DNA of 48,458 nt from NCBI GenBank assembly GCA_002706405.1, contig PALN01000042.1, positions 1 to 48,458 of the forward strand, in the 5' to 3' direction. Within the stretch, counting starts at the first letter, position 1; each line of letters begins with the position of its first letter. The notes beneath the pieces were generated by a model. That model made no database searches and had not been told where the DNA came from. It saw only the letters and a list, made by a program, of their open reading frames with translations. The DNA comes from Rhodospirillaceae bacterium (GTDB lineage Bacteria > Pseudomonadota > Alphaproteobacteria > Rhodospirillales > Casp-alpha2). Of the stretch, positions 34,974 to 43,550 are shown one piece after another. The position numbers were made by a program, and so were the translations under genes.

Positions 34974-36704
34974 ATGATCAAATTCCGCGTCATCCACGAT
35001 GCCGCCAATGCGGCGGATCAGCAGGCCCTGGCCCAGGCGCGCGCGTTGTTCTACGACGCCTTTCCCGGCGAGCCCGAGGGCATCGAGCGCATCGAACGCC
35101 TGCTCGGCAAGCGGGCCAAGCTGGATTTCGAACCGCTGCTGCTGGTGTCGGAAAATCGGGCGGGGACCGTCACCGGCCTGGCCTTCGTGTTTCATTTTCC
35201 CGAAATCCAGATGGGCTATCTGCAATACATCGCGAGCGACCCCAACACCCCGGCGCGCGGCATCGGCGGCGCGCTGTACGAGGCCATGCGCGAGATGCTG
35301 GCGGCGCGCGGCGCGCAGGGGCTGTTGCTCGACGTGCCGCCGGATGTCCCGGCCCTGGTCGATGATGCCAAGCGCCTGCCGATCAACAAAAAGCGCATCC
35401 GCTTCTATGAACGTTATGGCGCGCGGGTCGTCGAGGGCACCCATTGGGACGTGGACCCCAATCCGCGCAACGACAACTGCCTTACGCTTCTGATGTTCGA
35501 TCCCCTGAGCCGCATGCGGCGCCTGCCCCGCGCCCGGGCGCGGGCCGCCGTGCGCCGGATCCTGACGGCGCAGTTCGGATACGAGGTCGGCGACCCCTTC
35601 GTGCAGGGCATCGTTAATTCATTCAAGGACGATCCGGTGTGCCTGCGCGCGGCCAAGACGGCGCTGCCGGTAAAGCCGGCGGTGCCCGGCCAGCGTATCA
35701 AGCCGATTTCCGTGGTCGCCGCCCGGGGGCACCAAATCCATCACGTGAAGGCGCGGGGATACGTGGAACGGCCAATCCGCGTGCGCCAGATCATGAAGGG
35801 CCTGGAAGGCGTGCCCTTTGTCGAGGTCGCGTGCCGACATTTCCCCAATCACCACGTCACGGCGGTCCATGATCCCAAGCTGGTGTCGTACCTGCGGGCC
35901 GTGTGCAAGCGCCTGGACGACAAGGCGATCATCTATCCCGAGGTCTTTCCCATCCGCCGACCGGAAAAGGCGCCGAAGGCCCTGGAAGATCGGGCCGGCT
36001 ATTTCTGCGCCGACACCTTCACGCCGATCACCTCCATGGTCTACAAGGCCGCGCGCCAGGCCGTCGACGTGGCGTTGACGGCGGCGGATCTGGTGCGGGG
36101 TGGCGAGCGTTTCGCCTATGCCCTGTGCCGCCCGCCCGGCCATCACGCGGAGCGGCGCATCTTCGGCGGGTTCTGTTTCTTCAACAATTCGGCAATCGCC
36201 GCCAATTACCTGTCCGGCGACGGCAAAGTGGCCTTGCTCGACATCGACTATCACCACGGCAACGGCGCGCAGGACATCTTTTATGAACGCGACGACGTGT
36301 TGACGCTGTCGATCAACGGCCATCCGCGCCATGCCTATCCCAACTTTTCCGGCTATGGGGACGAGCGGGGCGATGGCAAGGGCCTGGGCTTCAACCGCAA
36401 CTGGCCGTTGGAACCGCCCTGCGACGACGATCGGTATCTTCGGGTGCTGGATGAGGCGCTTAAGGCGGTGCGCAAATTCCGCCCGCGCTACCTGGTCGTG
36501 TCCCTGGGGTTCGACATCATGAAGGGCGACCCCACGGGCAGCTTCGACGTCACGCCGGACGGGCTGGAACGCATCGCCCGCGCCATCGCCGAACTCGGCC
36601 TGCCGACCCTGATCGTCCAGGAAGGCGGCTATGCCGTGCGCAACCTGCGTGTCGGCGCCAACCGCTTTTTCGGGACCCTGGCGGCAAACTGGTTCCGGGG
36701 GTAG
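34974..36704 (+). CDS. GNAT acetyltransferase fused to a histone-deacetylase-family amidohydrolase
   Basis: A 576-residue two-domain protein. Residues about 1-170 look like a GNAT acetyltransferase (LLLVSENRAGTVTGLAFVFH, then YLQYIASDPNTPARGIGGAL as the acetyl-CoA loop). Residues about 240-570 are a zinc deacetylase of the HDAC/acetylpolyamine family: CRPPGHHAERR with H390-H391, GFCFFNNSAIAANY, LLDIDYHHGNG with D423, D425 and H427-H428, and the late Tyr in QEGGYAV. One chain carrying putative acetylating and deacetylating units is unusual; the substrate is unknown. It is divergent from the dehydrogenase gene. Confidence 0.9.
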   Translation: MIKFRVIHDAANAADQQALAQARALFYDAFPGEPEGIERIERLLGKRAKLDFEPLLLVSENRAGTVTGLAFVFHFPEIQMGYLQYIASDPNTPARGIGGALYEAMREMLAARGAQGLLLDVPPDVPALVDDAKRLPINKKRIRFYERYGARVVEGTHWDVDPNPRNDNCLTLLMFDPLSRMRRLPRARARAAVRRILTAQFGYEVGDPFVQGIVNSFKDDPVCLRAAKTALPVKPAVPGQRIKPISVVAARGHQIHHVKARGYVERPIRVRQIMKGLEGVPFVEVACRHFPNHHVTAVHDPKLVSYLRAVCKRLDDKAIIYPEVFPIRRPEKAPKALEDRAGYFCADTFTPITSMVYKAARQAVDVALTAADLVRGGERFAYALCRPPGHHAERRIFGGFCFFNNSAIAANYLSGDGKVALLDIDYHHGNGAQDIFYERDDVLTLSINGHPRHAYPNFSGYGDERGDGKGLGFNRNWPLEPPCDDDRYLRVLDEALKAVRKFRPRYLVVSLGFDIMKGDPTGSFDVTPDGLERIARAIAELGLPTLIVQEGGYAVRNLRVGANRFFGTLAANWFRG

Positions 36705-36731
36705 GGCGTCGGCCGAGGCATGAAGATCGCT

Positions 36732-36758
36732 CGGGGCGGCGGCACTCCCGCCGCCCCG
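36732..36758. terminator. Strong hairpin between convergent genes
   Basis: A perfect 11-base stem CGGGGCGGCGG with CCGCCGCCCCG, loop of five, 28 bases after the fusion gene and 15 before the end of the convergent CMD-family gene. No T run; it probably serves as a two-way terminator. Confidence 0.65.
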
Positions 36759-36772
36759 ATGATCGGACGGGC

Positions 36773-37327
36773 TCAGGCGGCCTTATGCCATTCGAATTTT
36801 TTGAAGGGGGCGTCGACGGGTGTGTCGGCCAAGTGATTGGTGTAGTTGGACATCACTTTCTGCGCGACGCCCAGGACGACCTCGAGAATCTGGCGCTTGG
36901 TGAACCCGGCATCAAGAAATGCCTGCACCGTATCGTCGTCTACAACGCCGCGGTTGCGGACGACGCTGAGGGTGAACGTGCGCAAGGCTTCCAGGCGCGG
37001 ATCGGGCAAGGGCGTGTTGTTGCGCAGGGCGTCCGTAATGTCGTCGGCGACGCCCATGCTCTTGGCGATGCCGGTATGGGCGGGTACGCAATAATGGCAA
37101 TCGTGTTCCACGTTGATCGCCTGCCAGACGACGGTCAGTTCGTCGTTGTCGAAACTGGAGGCCTGAAACAGATTGTGGGTCACCTGATAGGCCTCCAGCA
37201 GGCCGGGGGCTTCGGCCATCACGGCGTGGAGGCCCGGCACCATCCCGAACGATTTCCGGGATTTGGCGAGCAGCGGCTTGCTCGCTTCGGGGGCGGTGGT
37301 TTCGTCATGCAGTTCGAAGGTGGCCAT
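36773..37327 (-). CDS. Carboxymuconolactone decarboxylase/AhpD-family protein
   Basis: A 184-residue all-helical protein with the CxxC-type site in VEHDCHYCVPAHTGIAKSMG, seen in AhpD-like peroxidase partners and related enzymes. Further family blocks are LLEAYQVTHNLFQASSFDND and KRQILEVVLGVAQKVMSNY. The start is the ATG at 37327 after AGGAG; the frame runs 38 codons further into the control region. It is divergent from a TetR gene across a set of operator-like palindromes, the usual layout for a locally controlled stress or detoxification gene. Confidence 0.88.
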   Translation of the reverse strand: MATFELHDETTAPEASKPLLAKSRKSFGMVPGLHAVMAEAPGLLEAYQVTHNLFQASSFDNDELTVVWQAINVEHDCHYCVPAHTGIAKSMGVADDITDALRNNTPLPDPRLEALRTFTLSVVRNRGVVDDDTVQAFLDAGFTKRQILEVVLGVAQKVMSNYTNHLADTPVDAPFKKFEWHKAA

Positions 37328-37390
37328 TGGGCGGCTCCTGATTTCATGTTTGGGAAGGGCACCATCAAGTGGGTGCAATGAGACGGAACT

Positions 37391-37461
37391 CATTTGAGTG
37401 ATCGCTAAATATCTGTTATTGAGTAAGTGCTCAATGCGCAATTTTAGTGATCACTCAAATG
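37391..37461. promoter_or_regulatory. Triple palindromic operator between the CMD-family and TetR genes
   Basis: Three similar palindromes at about 37392-37410 (TTTGAGTGATCGCTAAA), 37418-37435 (TTGAGTAAGTGCTCAA) and 37441-37460 (TTTTAGTGATCACTCAAA), centred 24-25 bases apart. The first and third also form a 19-base inverted pair with one mismatch. The shared core is close to TTRAGTGAnCnCTYAA. The adjacent TetR protein is the obvious candidate to bind, repressing both divergent genes. Confidence 0.7.
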
Positions 37462-37521
37462 TGATTGCCGACCCCGTCGCCGACACGCGACATTTTGGAA
37501 ACGTCAGTTATCGTGAACACC

Positions 37522-38130
37522 ATGAAACGTGCCCGCCCCTATGACCGCGATACCGCCCTTGCCGCCGCCGAGATGCTGTTCTGGACGAAGGGCTACCATG
37601 CGACGTCCCTGAAGGACCTGGAAATGGCGCTTCGGATGAAGCCGGGCAGCATCTATGCGGCCTTTTCAAGCAAGCAAGCGTTGTTCTGCCTGGCCCTGGA
37701 TCGCTATTTCGAGCGCATGTCGGATGAATTCCGCAAGGAAATCGCACAAGCGGAGACTCCGCTTCAGGCGCTTTCGGGCCATCTCCGCAAGCTTGGAAAG
37801 CGCCCGACCGATGACCCGCAGCATCGCGCCTGCATGCTGGTCAAGACGGTGTTGGATGCGACGCCCGAGGAAACGGCCATTGCCGAGCATGCGCGCAACT
37901 ATCTGGACCAGTTCAGATTGGAATTTGCGCGGGTGTTCGAGCGCGCCAAGGCTTTGGGGGAACTGCCCGAAGATGCCGATTGCGCGCGTCTTGCCCATCG
38001 ATACCAGACGAATGTCATGGCGATCAAAAATGAAATGCACCGCGGGACCGATCAGTCGGCCATCGCGGCCCTGGCCGAAGATATGGCGGCGGACCTGGAT
38101 AACCTGGACCCCAGGCGATCGGCGGCCTGA
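37522..38130 (+). CDS. TetR-family transcriptional repressor
   Basis: A 202-residue repressor. The N-terminal HTH is AAAEMLFWTKGYHATSLKDLE, MALRMKPGSIYAAFSSKQAL; the ligand and dimer domain follows (ACMLVKTVLDATPEETAIAE, HARNYLDQFRLEFARVFERA). The C terminus is like the AcrR/NemR group. The start at 37522 (MKRARPYDRDTALAAAEMLF) fits the family; GTG at 37513 and TTG at 37465 are in frame but less likely. It lies beside three palindromes and is divergent from the CMD-family gene. The haloacid dehalogenase gene 60 bases downstream may be in the same regulon. Confidence 0.9.
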   Translation: MKRARPYDRDTALAAAEMLFWTKGYHATSLKDLEMALRMKPGSIYAAFSSKQALFCLALDRYFERMSDEFRKEIAQAETPLQALSGHLRKLGKRPTDDPQHRACMLVKTVLDATPEETAIAEHARNYLDQFRLEFARVFERAKALGELPEDADCARLAHRYQTNVMAIKNEMHRGTDQSAIAALAEDMAADLDNLDPRRSAA

Positions 38131-38190
38131 TTTTCTGATACGGCGGGTCCGCCTCGGGGCCGAGCCTTCACGATACAAAAGGAGTTGTTC

Positions 38191-38874
38191 ATGTCCCGCG
38201 ATACGGTGTTGTTCGATATCAACGAAACGGTTCTCGATCTGGCGTCGCTGAAGCCGGCGTTCGAGGCCGCTTTTCAGGATTCAGGCGTCCTCGTCACCTG
38301 GTTCGCCATGTTGCTGCAAACGTCGACGGTCTGTGCGCTGACCGGTGTGCAAACGGGATTCGCCAATCTGGCGGGCATCACGCTGGATGCGCTGGCCGCC
38401 CGTCGCGGCATCGTTCTGTCCGACGACAAGCGGGCCGACCTTCTTAAGGGCTTCGGCGGCCTGAAGCCTCATCCGGATATCAAGCCGGCCCTGGCGCGCC
38501 TTCGCGCCGCCGGATATCGGACCGTGGCGTTTTCCAATTCCTCGCTCGATCTGGTTACCAACCAGATCACGAATGCCGGATTGCGCGATGCGTTTGACGA
38601 CGTCGTCTCCGTCGAGAAAACGGGCAGTTTCAAGCCCGATCCGAAGGTTTACCGTTTCGTCGCGGATCACCTTGAACGCCCCTTGCCCGACCTGCGCCTT
38701 GTCGCGACGCACGACTGGGATACGCACGGCGCCATGAGCGTCGGCCTGCAGGCGGCGTATATCGACCGCACGGGCGCACCCTATCATCCGCTCTACCGGA
38801 AGCCGGACGTGATCGGGACGGACATGACCGATGTGGTGGAGCAGATCATCCGTACCGACAAGGCGGATGGCTAG
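38191..38874 (+). CDS. Haloacid dehalogenase type II family hydrolase
   Basis: A 227-residue HAD enzyme. Motif I is VLFDINETVLDL with a nucleophilic Asp, motif II FSNSSLDL, motif III K in GSFKPDPKVYRFV, and the last motif ATHDWDTHGAMSVGLQAAYI. The layout resembles L-2-haloacid dehalogenases. AAAAGGAG supports the ATG at 38191. Together with the TetR and CMD-family genes it suggests a small detoxification locus. Confidence 0.88.
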   Translation: MSRDTVLFDINETVLDLASLKPAFEAAFQDSGVLVTWFAMLLQTSTVCALTGVQTGFANLAGITLDALAARRGIVLSDDKRADLLKGFGGLKPHPDIKPALARLRAAGYRTVAFSNSSLDLVTNQITNAGLRDAFDDVVSVEKTGSFKPDPKVYRFVADHLERPLPDLRLVATHDWDTHGAMSVGLQAAYIDRTGAPYHPLYRKPDVIGTDMTDVVEQIIRTDKADG

Positions 38875-39015
38875 GCACCGGGCGCCTTCGCGAAAGACCG
38901 ACTTCACACCATCCGATCGACCGGCCGGCTCGTTGAGTCCCCTGATTGTCGGGCCGCTACGGCCGAATTGTTTTTCCTGTTCCCCCGATTTCCGGGCGTA
39001 TGGGGCGTCGCGTTC

Positions 39016-39029
39016 TTGACACAAGTCAA
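39016..39029 (+). promoter_or_regulatory. FNR/NNR-type box upstream of nirK
   Basis: TTGAC-ACAA-GTCAA is a perfect palindrome of the FNR/NNR/Dnr type, centred about 103 bases upstream of the nirK start. Such sites carry nitric-oxide or oxygen control of denitrification genes. The C in place of T at position 5 is common in Nnr/Dnr sites. Confidence 0.7.
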
Positions 39030-39125
39030 GGCGGTGCCCGTCGCGCTGTCCTAACGTCTGGTTGCGACGCAGAAAATTCCATGTCGCGGTCGATGAACAA
39101 GTAAATTCCAACGTCGGAGTTGAAA

Positions 39126-40298
39126 ATGGAAAAGACCCCTGGAATTCGGTCCACCGTCTCCCGAAGAAACTTTCTGTCAGGCACCGCAACTGTCGGCGGC
39201 GGGCTGTTGGCCATGGAAATGGCCAGTAATCCGGCCCATGCGGCCGCCCCTAAGTCTCCCAAGGCATCAGCTCCCTTGTCGGAGAAGCAGATTGCCGCCC
39301 TGCCGCGGGTAAAACAGGAAATGGTCGCGCCGCCGTTTCTGCCCAAGCACGAGCAGGTGGCGACCGGTGGCCCGAAGGTTGTCGAGGTCCGGCTGGACAT
39401 CGAAGAAAAGAAGATGGTGCTGGACGACGAAGGGGCTGAAATCTGGGCGTTGACCTTCAACGGATCCGTTCCCGGCCCGATGATCGTCGTCCATCAGGAC
39501 GACTATGTGGAACTGACCCTGGTCAACCCCGAAACCAGCGCCATGGAACACAACATCGATTTCCATGCCTCGACAGGGGCGCTCGGTGGTGGCGGGTTGA
39601 CCCATGTGTCGCCGGGCGAAGAAGCTGTGCTGCGGTTCCGGGCGACGAAGCCCGGGGTGTTCGTCTACCACTGCGCGCCGGGCGGGGCGATGATCCCCTA
39701 TCACGTCTGCCACGGCATGAACGGTGCGATCATGGTTTTGCCGCGTGACGGCCTCAAGGCTGCTGACGGCACGCCCATTCGCTATGACCGCGCCTACTAT
39801 ATCGGCGAACAGGATTACTACCTCGCCAAGGACGAGCACGACGAATACATCAAATACGAAACGGCCGGCGAGGATTACGCCGATTCATTGAAGGTCATGG
39901 CGACCTTGACCCCCAGCCACGTCGTGTTCAATGGCGCCGTCGGCGCCCTGCTCGGCGAAGGCACGCTCAAGGCCAGCGTCGGCGAATCGGTCTTGATGGT
40001 TCATTCCCAGGCCAACCGGGACACCCGGCCGCATTTGATCGGCGGCCATGGGGATTATGTCTGGTCGACCGGGTCGTTCACGGACCCGCCCCAGACGGGA
40101 TTGGAAACCTGGTTCATCGCCGGGGGCGCAGCCGGTTGCGCGATCTATACGTTCCGGCAGCCAGGCATCTATGCCTATGTGAACCACAATTTGATCGAGG
40201 CCGTTCTTAAAGGTGCGTCGGCGCATTTCGAAGTCGATGGCGAATGGAACGACGACCTGATGAAGCAGGTCCGCAAGCCCAGCCAGATCAAAAAATAG
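39126..40298 (+). CDS. nirK: Copper-containing nitrite reductase NirK
   Basis: A 390-residue enzyme reducing nitrite to nitric oxide in the periplasm, exported by Tat ([20 protein letters not shown]). Type-1 copper ligands visible are H142, C183, H193 and M198; type-2 ligands H147 and H182 with catalytic D145 (EHNIDFHAS), and [13 protein letters not shown] gives further active-site histidines. The copper loop reads [20 protein letters not shown]; most NirKs have HVVSGM where this has HVCHGM. It is followed by a cytochrome and nirV, and preceded by an FNR-type box. CGGAG stands before the ATG. Confidence 0.96.
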   Translation: MEKTPGIRSTVSRRNFLSGTATVGGGLLAMEMASNPAHAAAPKSPKASAPLSEKQIAALPRVKQEMVAPPFLPKHEQVATGGPKVVEVRLDIEEKKMVLDDEGAEIWALTFNGSVPGPMIVVHQDDYVELTLVNPETSAMEHNIDFHASTGALGGGGLTHVSPGEEAVLRFRATKPGVFVYHCAPGGAMIPYHVCHGMNGAIMVLPRDGLKAADGTPIRYDRAYYIGEQDYYLAKDEHDEYIKYETAGEDYADSLKVMATLTPSHVVFNGAVGALLGEGTLKASVGESVLMVHSQANRDTRPHLIGGHGDYVWSTGSFTDPPQTGLETWFIAGGAAGCAIYTFRQPGIYAYVNHNLIEAVLKGASAHFEVDGEWNDDLMKQVRKPSQIKK

Positions 40299-40356
40299 CT
40301 CGTGAACCACACCCCTAACCCCATCTCAATTGGGGGGTCAGGATCAGGAGAGTGTC

Positions 40357-41070
40357 GTGAAGATTGCACATGCGTTTTCCATCTGGATGGCCTTGGCCAT
40401 CGGTTTGGCGGCATCGGGTGCCTCGGCGGCGGATGATGTCGAAAACGGCAAGAAGATCGCCAAGAAATGTACGGCCTGCCACACCCTGAACAAGGGCGGG
40501 AAGAACCGGCTTGGCCCCAACCTGTTCGGCGTACTCGGCAAGCCGGCCGGCCACGTCAAGGATTACAAGTATTCCAAGGCCCTATTGGATTCGGGCATCG
40601 TTTGGGACGAAGCCAACTTCATGGCGTTCATCGACAATCCGAAGAAAACGATCAAGGGCACCAAGATGAGCTTCGCCGGGATCAAGAAACCGGCGCAGCG
40701 GGCGGAGCTTCTCGCTTATTTCAAGACCCTGACGGATGCAGCAGCGCCCAAGGAAACGGCCGGCAACGCCGAGGACGGATTGGTCGCGGCGAAAAAGCAC
40801 TGCATCGTCTGCCATTCCTTCGAGAAAGGCGGCCGGGTGGTGTTCGGCCCGACCCTGTTCGACATCTACGGCAAGCCGGCTGCGTCCATCCCGGGGTATG
40901 AGTATTCGACCGCGATGAAGAACTCAGGCCTGACGTGGAACGATAAGAACCTTCTGGAATTCCTGTCCAACCCCGGGCGGTTCCTGCCCGGGACCACGGC
41001 GCGGTTCCCCGGTCTGAAAAGCGCCCAGGAAAAGGCCGACATTCTCGCCTATCTGAAAACCCTGAAATAG
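40357..41070 (+). CDS. Di-heme cytochrome c, probable electron donor to NirK
   Basis: A 237-residue periplasmic protein with a signal peptide (MKIAHAFSIWMALAIGLAAS) and two class-I cytochrome c domains. Domain 1 has C38TACH42 and Met ligand M104 in GTKMSFAGIK. Domain 2 has C149IVCH153, but the matching position reads GTTARFPGLK, with no Met, so heme 2 may be five-coordinate or use another ligand. The start is GTG at 40357 after AGGAG. It lies 58 bases after nirK and 23 before nirV, on the same transcript in all likelihood. Confidence 0.92.
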   Translation: MKIAHAFSIWMALAIGLAASGASAADDVENGKKIAKKCTACHTLNKGGKNRLGPNLFGVLGKPAGHVKDYKYSKALLDSGIVWDEANFMAFIDNPKKTIKGTKMSFAGIKKPAQRAELLAYFKTLTDAAAPKETAGNAEDGLVAAKKHCIVCHSFEKGGRVVFGPTLFDIYGKPAASIPGYEYSTAMKNSGLTWNDKNLLEFLSNPGRFLPGTTARFPGLKSAQEKADILAYLKTLK

Positions 41071-41093
41071 GGGAGGCGGATCAAGGGGGTGAC

Positions 41094-41924
41094 ATGCGCA
41101 ACCGAGCGGTCTTCGCTGTCCTCCTGGCCGGGATTGCCGCGGTCGCGTTGATCGTTGCCTGGCCCGCCGTCGGCCCGAAGGCGCCAAAGCGGACCCTGGC
41201 CGGATTGGAGCTGACCAAGGTCGTTCCGGGCCACTACAACCTGACGATCCTGGTCCCCAATTCCTTCGGCCGGAAGTATCATTCCAAGCCCGTGGCCATC
41301 CGCCGACCGTTCGAGATCAGCCGGCACGAGATCACCATCGATCAGTGGGACCTTTGCCATGCCGAGGGCGGTTGCCCGCGCGAAGCCAAACGGCGGCCCT
41401 ATCAGACCGGCGACCATCCGGTGACGCGGGTTTCCTGGCTCGATGCCGTCCTGTTCACCCGCTGGCTGTCGAAAATCACCGGGGAAAGCTATCGCCTGCC
41501 GACGGAAGAAGAATGGGCCTATGTCGCCTTCGCCGGGCAGGACGTGTCCAAAGACACGATCGAAGATCTGATAACCCAGCGGCAGATGATCCGGACGGCG
41601 ACATTCACCACCTTCCGGCCGACCCGCGCGGTCGGCGGTAACGGGGAAAACCCCTGGTCGATCGCCGATATGACCGGGTCCGTCTGGGAATGGACCCTGA
41701 CCTGCTGGTTTTCTTCGGACGAGGAAAACCGCCGACCGTGGACGATCGACCAACTCAGTGATCCGGAGCTGTGCGCCAACCGCGTGGTCCAGGGCGACGA
41801 ACGGGCCCACGTGCCGTTCTTCGTCGACAAGGTGTATTCGGGCGGCTGCGGCACCGGCAGCCCGGTCGACCACATCGGCTTCCGCGTCGTCAAAGACACG
41901 GGCACGGGCAAGGCGTTGTTCTGA
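41094..41924 (+). CDS. nirV: NirV-like formylglycine-generating-enzyme-family protein
   Basis: A 276-residue protein with an N-terminal membrane anchor or signal (AVFAVLLAGIAAVALIVAW) and a SUMF1/FGE-like domain: PFEISRHEITIDQWDLCHAE, HPVTRVSWLDAVLFTRWLSK, YRLPTEEEWAYVAFAG, and GSVWEWTLTCWF. Such proteins accompany nirK in other alphaproteobacteria as NirV. The role in nitrite reduction is not established; active-site cysteines of true FGE are not clearly conserved. Stops of nirV and the next, convergent gene are four bases apart. Confidence 0.85.
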   Translation: MRNRAVFAVLLAGIAAVALIVAWPAVGPKAPKRTLAGLELTKVVPGHYNLTILVPNSFGRKYHSKPVAIRRPFEISRHEITIDQWDLCHAEGGCPREAKRRPYQTGDHPVTRVSWLDAVLFTRWLSKITGESYRLPTEEEWAYVAFAGQDVSKDTIEDLITQRQMIRTATFTTFRPTRAVGGNGENPWSIADMTGSVWEWTLTCWFSSDEENRRPWTIDQLSDPELCANRVVQGDERAHVPFFVDKVYSGGCGTGSPVDHIGFRVVKDTGTGKALF

Positions 41925-41928
41925 TGCC

Positions 41929-43422
41929 CTACGGCGTCGGGTCGTTGAGGTTGTCCAGCGGATAGATCGGCCGCCGCACGTTCTTGAAATCCAGCTTGGA
42001 ATAGTCGGAACCGCATACCCCTGATCCCGCGCATTCGATGACCTGTTTCGCCAGGCGTCCGAACCCGGCGCGGTAATGGATGCGGCTTTTCAGCATCAGG
42101 AAGGTCTTTTCCTCGGGATCGATGCCGAGCGACGTAAAGCAGGCCGTGTCGTTGGGTTCCTGCTGTCGCGAGATCACGCAGATCTGGACACGGCCCGTGT
42201 CGAGCACGCCCGAGGGGCCCATGTCCATGGTCACGCCGCGGGACGCCGGGCCCTTGTTCTTGTAGATGCCGTCGGTCAGCACCTTGACCCGTCCGGTCAC
42301 TTTCAGCGGCTTGCCCGTCTCGCCGATGGCCGGCATGTCGACCTTGCCGCCGAGGTCCAGGGTGACCTCGGCCCCGATGCCGGCCTGGGTCATTTTCTGC
42401 ACAGCCGCCGGATCACAGATCGCGAAGGCCGCGACATCGTCCAGCCCGGCCTCCAAAATCGCGCCCAGCACGGTCATGGTGTCCTGCGTGCCGCCGGAGG
42501 ACGCGTTGTCGTAATGGTCCAGCAGGACGACCGGACCCGCGCCCTTTTTGATTTCCTTGGCGCGGGTGATGGACCTTTCCAGAGGTTCGATCTCGTAGAC
42601 GAAGGCCTTGCGCTCGTTCCAGGCGAAATCCAGAAGCTCGTCGCGGAACTTTTCGGCCAGGGCCTTGTCCCCGTCCGTCACCACCACGGCGGATACCCCG
42701 GCATTATGGATATCCGCATGGGGAAAGCCCGTGAACAGGGTCGCGGCCAAGGCTCCTTCCTTTTCCATGCGCCGGGTCATTTCCTGCAGGTCCTTGTTGG
42801 GGAAATTGTCCGAGCCCTGGCGCATGACGTGCGGCAGCATGGGGCGGTTGCCCCAGGCGACCGTCGGCTGGGCCTCGCCCCGCAGCAGGGCATAGACGGG
42901 CCGCCCGGCGCGCTGCGCGGTTTCATAAAGGTCCGTGTGGGGATAGGTCTGATAGCCCGCAAGGCTGGTCACGTTTTCCGCCAGCTCGGGATAAAGGTTG
43001 GTGTGCATGTCCAGCGCCACGGCGATGGGCAGATCGGGGGCGATGGCGCGGATTTGCTTGATCAGGCTGCCCTCGCCGTCTTCCCGGCTGTCGGTGACCA
43101 TGGCGCCATGCAGGTCGAGGAACAGGGCGTCGCATCCCGCCTTCACGGCGCTCAGGATACGCTCGGCCATGTAGTCGAAGGCATCGTCGGCCACGGGGCC
43201 GGACGGCCAGGCGTTGGCGGCAATGGGAATGACGATCTCGGCCCCGGCTTCTTCCGCCAGGTCGATGAAGCCGCCCGTGCCGCTGCCGGTTCCCTTGAAG
43301 GCCTTATAGGCCGCGTCGCCTTCGTAGGGCATGGGGGTGGAGCGGGCGAAGCGTTCGATCGGCGTCGGCACCGGCGAAAAGGTGTTGGTTTCGTGCTTCA
43401 TCATGGCAATGACGACGCGCAT
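41929..43422 (-). CDS. M81-family metallopeptidase (MlrC-like)
   Basis: A 497-residue protein of the MlrC/microcystinase-C family. Key blocks are the start RVVIAMMKHETNTFSPVPTP, the metal-binding DLHGAMVTDSREDGEG and DMHTNLYPELAENV, YPHTDLYETAQRAG, HADIHNAGVSAVVVTDGD, and LDHYDNASSGGTQDTMTVL. Zinc is expected in the active site. Natural substrates of most members are unknown. GGAGGA lies before the ATG. Divergent from the dioxygenase gene. Confidence 0.9.
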   Translation of the reverse strand: MRVVIAMMKHETNTFSPVPTPIERFARSTPMPYEGDAAYKAFKGTGSGTGGFIDLAEEAGAEIVIPIAANAWPSGPVADDAFDYMAERILSAVKAGCDALFLDLHGAMVTDSREDGEGSLIKQIRAIAPDLPIAVALDMHTNLYPELAENVTSLAGYQTYPHTDLYETAQRAGRPVYALLRGEAQPTVAWGNRPMLPHVMRQGSDNFPNKDLQEMTRRMEKEGALAATLFTGFPHADIHNAGVSAVVVTDGDKALAEKFRDELLDFAWNERKAFVYEIEPLERSITRAKEIKKGAGPVVLLDHYDNASSGGTQDTMTVLGAILEAGLDDVAAFAICDPAAVQKMTQAGIGAEVTLDLGGKVDMPAIGETGKPLKVTGRVKVLTDGIYKNKGPASRGVTMDMGPSGVLDTGRVQICVISRQQEPNDTACFTSLGIDPEEKTFLMLKSRIHYRAGFGRLAKQVIECAGSGVCGSDYSKLDFKNVRRPIYPLDNLNDPTP

Positions 43423-43550
43423 GGGTTGGGTCCTCCGGTGGGGTCGACGGGAACGGACAGCTTAGACCGGCCCGGCGGATTTTCAATGACGCGTGGCCGA
43501 ACTCCGCGCTAGCCTTCGGTCAAAGACCTCTAAGAAACGGAACCATCCAG

